From contig NW_014012922.1 in assembly GCF_000611645.1 (NCBI RefSeq), forward strand, positions 1 to 20,451: a stretch of 20,451 bases of DNA, written 5' to 3'. This DNA comes from Monoraphidium neglectum (taxonomy: Eukaryota; Chlorophyta; Chlorophyceae; Sphaeropleales; Selenastraceae). This document shows positions 17,869 to 20,451 of the stretch, piece after piece. How positions within the stretch are numbered: the first letter of the stretch is position 1; every line of letters starts with the position of its first letter. A model generated the notes under the pieces. The model saw only the letters and a program-made list of their open reading frames with translations. It was not told where the DNA came from and made no database searches. A program made the translations under genes and the position numbers.

Positions 17869-19585
17869 AGGTGCTGTGGCGGGCTGCGGCACCACGGGAG
17901 TGCAGCACCACCGCACGTGCTGCTGGTCAACCGTGCGCCTGCAATTCGCGCAGAGCGGGCCAGCTAGTGCAATCGAGCACCGAGTAATCAGAGATGTATC
18001 CTATCAATGATTGAAGACACGCAGATCGCACTGATGCAAGCGGGATCTACGGCAAACTCCGCCAATGCAACTGTCGCGGGCTTATGTTGGCGTTGAATCT
18101 AGCTGATACCTGAAACTTTACGATGATTGTCAGGACACTACGGTACTGCGCGCAGCAGACTTTGAACAAGCGCAGCTGGGGATGCCTACTTGATGACAGA
18201 GGCAGTCCGTGGGCCGGGCGCAACAGTGTTGTGTTTACGGCTGACGTGCTGGCAGGGCAACCCCATGGCAGGTGGCGAGCGACACAAATAACGGAAATTG
18301 CTGGCCCCGTGGTGGCAGACATGCTCTTTTGACGGCTTGACACATAGAGCGTGCCACTGCCGACGCACGCTCCTGTGGCCGATCTGCTTACCGTGTACAA
18401 ATTGCCGCCTTGCCCGCCACTACCACTAATGTGTGTCTCAGTGGGGGATCTGCCTAAATCTCACTGTCAAGCCACTTAAGCATGGGTGTGCCAGGTTGTC
18501 CTTGCAGATACGGCAGCTGCCAGCTGACTGGCACTGTTCCCCACTCACCTTCACAGCCCACAGCTCATGGCTGCCTTCCGCCATCTACCGCTCTGCTGTC
18601 AGCATCGTTCATCAAACAGTCCTGGCAAGGACACCTGGCTGTAAACAGAGCTCTACGGCCCAGATCTGTACATGGGAGTGATGGGCGCAGCATGCGGCCA
18701 CACCAGAAATGCCATGGCTGTGCAAACGTGAGCATTTGCACCATTGTTGCATGTGCGGACTGTTGGCAGAAAAATACATGTGTTTCCTGGACAGCCAAAC
18801 CCTATCTGTTCATGTGCACGGGGCTGCTTGCATGGGCACGGCCAGTGGTGGGTGTGGGCCGTTTCGAAGTGAGATCGAGCTCTTCAGGAGCCGACATGTA
18901 AGTAGTCAAAACACCGGATTTGACCAAAGGCTGTGCAGTCTTGTCCTCACAAACCACGCACCCAGCCATCTTGAGTTGGCGCCTCTCTCAAATCTTCAAA
19001 TCTGCTGTCCATCAGCATGGATGCACGTGCAGTCGCGGCTGGTTGCAGTTGGGTTGCAGCGCAGCTGCCGCGCCGTTCTTGTCTGCATGCAACCGCCATC
19101 CCCCACAATTATTCGGATGCCACTGAGAATTTGAGGCCTGCTCTAGGTGCAGCGAGTTTTAGGCGAGTCTACAAGGCGCACGAGATTGCCGCCTGGACAG
19201 TGGCAGCAAACCCGTGATCCGAGGCCCATTGGCACAAAAATGGCCGCCCGCGTGCTAGGTACGGTATCTGACTAAAGAGAGATGCCGTCGAGCGCGGCCT
19301 GTGCCCGCGACCGGGTGCATTTGCAGGCGTTGTTCATTCCCGATCCTCCTGTCATTGCGCAGGGACACTCGTTGGCGCTGGGATTGTCGCAGCGGGCGCC
19401 GTTGCCGCGAGCAGGTGGGTGCAACGCACCGCACCTGCCGCGCCTCGCTGGCAGGCCGCCGTGCAACATGCCTTCTGCTACGCTGCATCCCTGGCTCCCT
19501 GCTTACTCCACTAATGCCATTGCTCAGGTACTGTAAGGAGCGCAAGAAAGCGGGTGATCAAGTCGACGGTGACGGCCAGATCCAG
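17869..19585. other. Intergenic region, no supported gene
   Basis: About 1.7 kb between the divergent thioredoxin (minus) and UDP-sugar pyrophosphorylase (plus) genes; both promoters should lie here. Base composition is closer to even than in the exons. Open frames at 18047-18400 (minus), 18433-18901 (plus), 18565-18798 (minus) and 18709-19134 (plus) have unusual Cys/Trp/His content but no recognisable domain and no convincing splice partners. A small Cys-rich minus-strand frame ends at 19272. Confidence 0.45.
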
Positions 19586-20139
19586 ATGCAGGAGCTCCCA
19601 GATCACGCTGCGGACGAGCCGCACGCCCCGACAGCCCACGCGGCCGGCGCCGCGGCCGCGGGCGCCGCGGCCGCGGCGGGCGCTGCCGCTGCTGCCGCGG
19701 AGGCGCCGCCGGCAGTGGATGCCGTGGCGGCGGTCCTCAAGGGGAACGAGGCCCTGCTTACCGCCAAGGTCCGCATAGGGGTGCTGATGGTCCATGCGCA
19801 CCGCCCGGCGCCCTTTGCAACGGCCCTTGGATAAGAGATCACACAATTCCAAGCGGTGGGGGAATTCAGCAGTCCCGCATCACCGTGTTCGTGCTTTTGT
19901 AAGGCCCGATGGTAGCTGGGGCAGGGGGGCAATGAACACACAAAGCGCGTCTCTCATGCGAAGCCCCAGACCTGGGACGGTGTCGGGCACAGCATTTGAG
20001 GCGACCACACACACGCACATAGCGGCGTCAGCCATGCCCCTCTACTTTGTCGCCCTTCGCGCGTGACAGGAGCTTGAGCTGGTGCGGGCGCTGCTGCAGG
20101 AGGGCCAGGGGCATGTGTTTGAGGCTTGGCCCGCACCCG
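19586..20139 (+). CDS. USP: UDP-sugar pyrophosphorylase, N-terminal exons (continues beyond window)
   Basis: Exon 1 (19586-19768) and exon 2 (20070-20139) join phase 0 through an intron starting GTCCGC and ending GTGACAG; exon 2 then ends at a GTGAGC donor. The N-terminus has a poly-Ala stretch (about residues 19-39), then VLKGNEALLTAK joined to ELELVRALLQEGQGHVFEAW and PAPG. That block matches the start of plant UDP-sugar pyrophosphorylase, where ILLENGQSHLFQQWPELG follows LLSPDQ. The enzyme makes UDP-sugars from UTP and sugar 1-phosphates in the cytosol, with broad substrate range (EC 2.7.7.64). The nucleotide-binding motif lies beyond the window, so the call rests on about 35 residues; a related UDPGP-family enzyme such as UAP1 is the main alternative. 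ATG 19586 was chosen as the nearest in-frame ATG; open frame continues upstream, so an earlier start or exon is possible. Confidence 0.68.
19646..19675 (+). repeat. 15-bp GC-only tandem duplication encoding poly-Ala/Gly
   Basis: The unit GGCGCCGCGGCCGCG occurs twice (19646-19660, 19661-19675) and encodes part of the Ala-rich N-terminal stretch of the pyrophosphorylase. It is highly self-complementary, so it could be a difficult region to sequence. Confidence 0.85.
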
Positions 20140-20165
20140 GTGAGCCACGGCGCCTCTGCCTCATC

Positions 20166-20451
20166 GGCTGCGGTGGCACCAGCAGCACCGGCAGTATCAG
20201 CAGCACCTGCAGCACCGGCAGCGGCAGCAGAAACGGCAGCAGCAGTGGCAGCGGCAGCAGCCGCAGCAGCACCAGCAGCAGCGGCAGCAGCGGCAGCAGC
20301 AACGGCAGCAGCAGTGGCAACGGCAACAGGCGCAGCAGGACGAGCAGGACGAGCAGCGACAGAAGCGGCGGCAGCAGCGGCAGCGGCACCAGCAGCACCA
20401 GCAGCGGCACCAGCAACGGCCGCAGCAATGGCAGTGGCGGCGGCAGCAGCA
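20166..20451. repeat. Imperfect GCA/GGC triplet repeat in pyrophosphorylase intron 2
   Basis: The whole end of the window is a degenerate triplet array of GCA, GCG, GGC, ACC and ACG units reaching the right edge. A higher-order copy is visible: AACGGCAGCAGCAGTGGC begins at 20232 and again at 20301, a 69-nt offset. It follows a clear GTGAGC donor at 20140, and no frame resumes the pyrophosphorylase protein, so I place it in an intron. The antisense poly-Leu/Pro frame is an artefact. Confidence 0.85.

Noticed and set aside
19272..19400. Cys-rich minus-strand frame (CDNPSANECPCAMTGG...NNACKC)
   Set aside because: It looks protein-like, but there is no convincing start or acceptor and the frame would need exons overlapping the start of the pyrophosphorylase gene. 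Not strong enough to call.
20042..20428. Minus-strand poly-Leu/Pro open frame resembling a membrane protein
   Set aside because: Antisense reading of the intronic triplet repeat; the hydrophobicity is a translation artefact.
1..20451. CRISPR arrays, prokaryotic operons, insertion sequences, tRNA or rRNA genes
   Set aside because: No regularly spaced direct repeats, transposase-like frames, cloverleaf or rRNA signatures were seen. Split genes with GT-AG introns show this is eukaryotic nuclear DNA.

Overview
The window looks like nuclear DNA from a GC-rich green alga (Chlorophyta; the class cannot be fixed from this sequence). The genes are split by many short introns of about 130-470 bp, with GTGAG/GTGCG-type donors and CAG acceptors. 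Products are plant/algal in type: a plastid-targeted EamA carrier, a UDP-sugar pyrophosphorylase and an extracellular LRR protein. Pure CAG tracts encode polyglutamine. All gene models were built by hand from splice sites, reading-frame continuity and remembered family motifs; no search was run.

Layout: (1) 1-1474, minus: 5' part of a secreted leucine-rich-repeat protein running off the left edge. (2) 1475-3324: gene-poor, more AT-rich spacer. (3) 3325-6231 (remnant to 6326), plus: seven-exon major facilitator transporter with a polyQ/His-rich central loop and an apparent one-base frameshift before its last membrane helix. (4) 6950-7554, minus: small three-exon gene for a basic Lys/Ala-rich protein of unknown function, with a likely GC-AG intron. 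(5) 8024-11935, plus: complete seven-exon PrimPol primase-polymerase (778 aa) with all expected catalytic and zinc-binding residues, three polyQ tracts and a duplicated acidic C-terminal motif. (6) 11936-13584: spacer with weak candidate exons. (7) 13585-16252, minus: five-exon plastid-type EamA/DMT transporter. (8) 16956-17868, minus: four-exon, 116-aa thioredoxin of the NME8/dynein-light-chain type whose active site reads WAGPC instead of WCGPC. (9) 17869-19585: no gene I can support. (10) 19586 to the right edge, plus: start of a UDP-sugar pyrophosphorylase gene whose second intron is a long GCA/GGC triplet repeat.

The genes do not form a pathway or operon; this is an ordinary eukaryotic gene neighbourhood. 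The small basic-protein gene and PrimPol are head to head and share a 469-bp upstream region. The thioredoxin and EamA genes lie in tandem on the minus strand. The points most worth following are the PrimPol features (duplicated C-terminal motif, polyQ linkers, an intron that stays open in frame), the active-site loss in the thioredoxin, the transporter frameshift, and perfect 14-bp inverted repeats in introns of two neighbouring genes. I did not find a clearly new multi-gene system.
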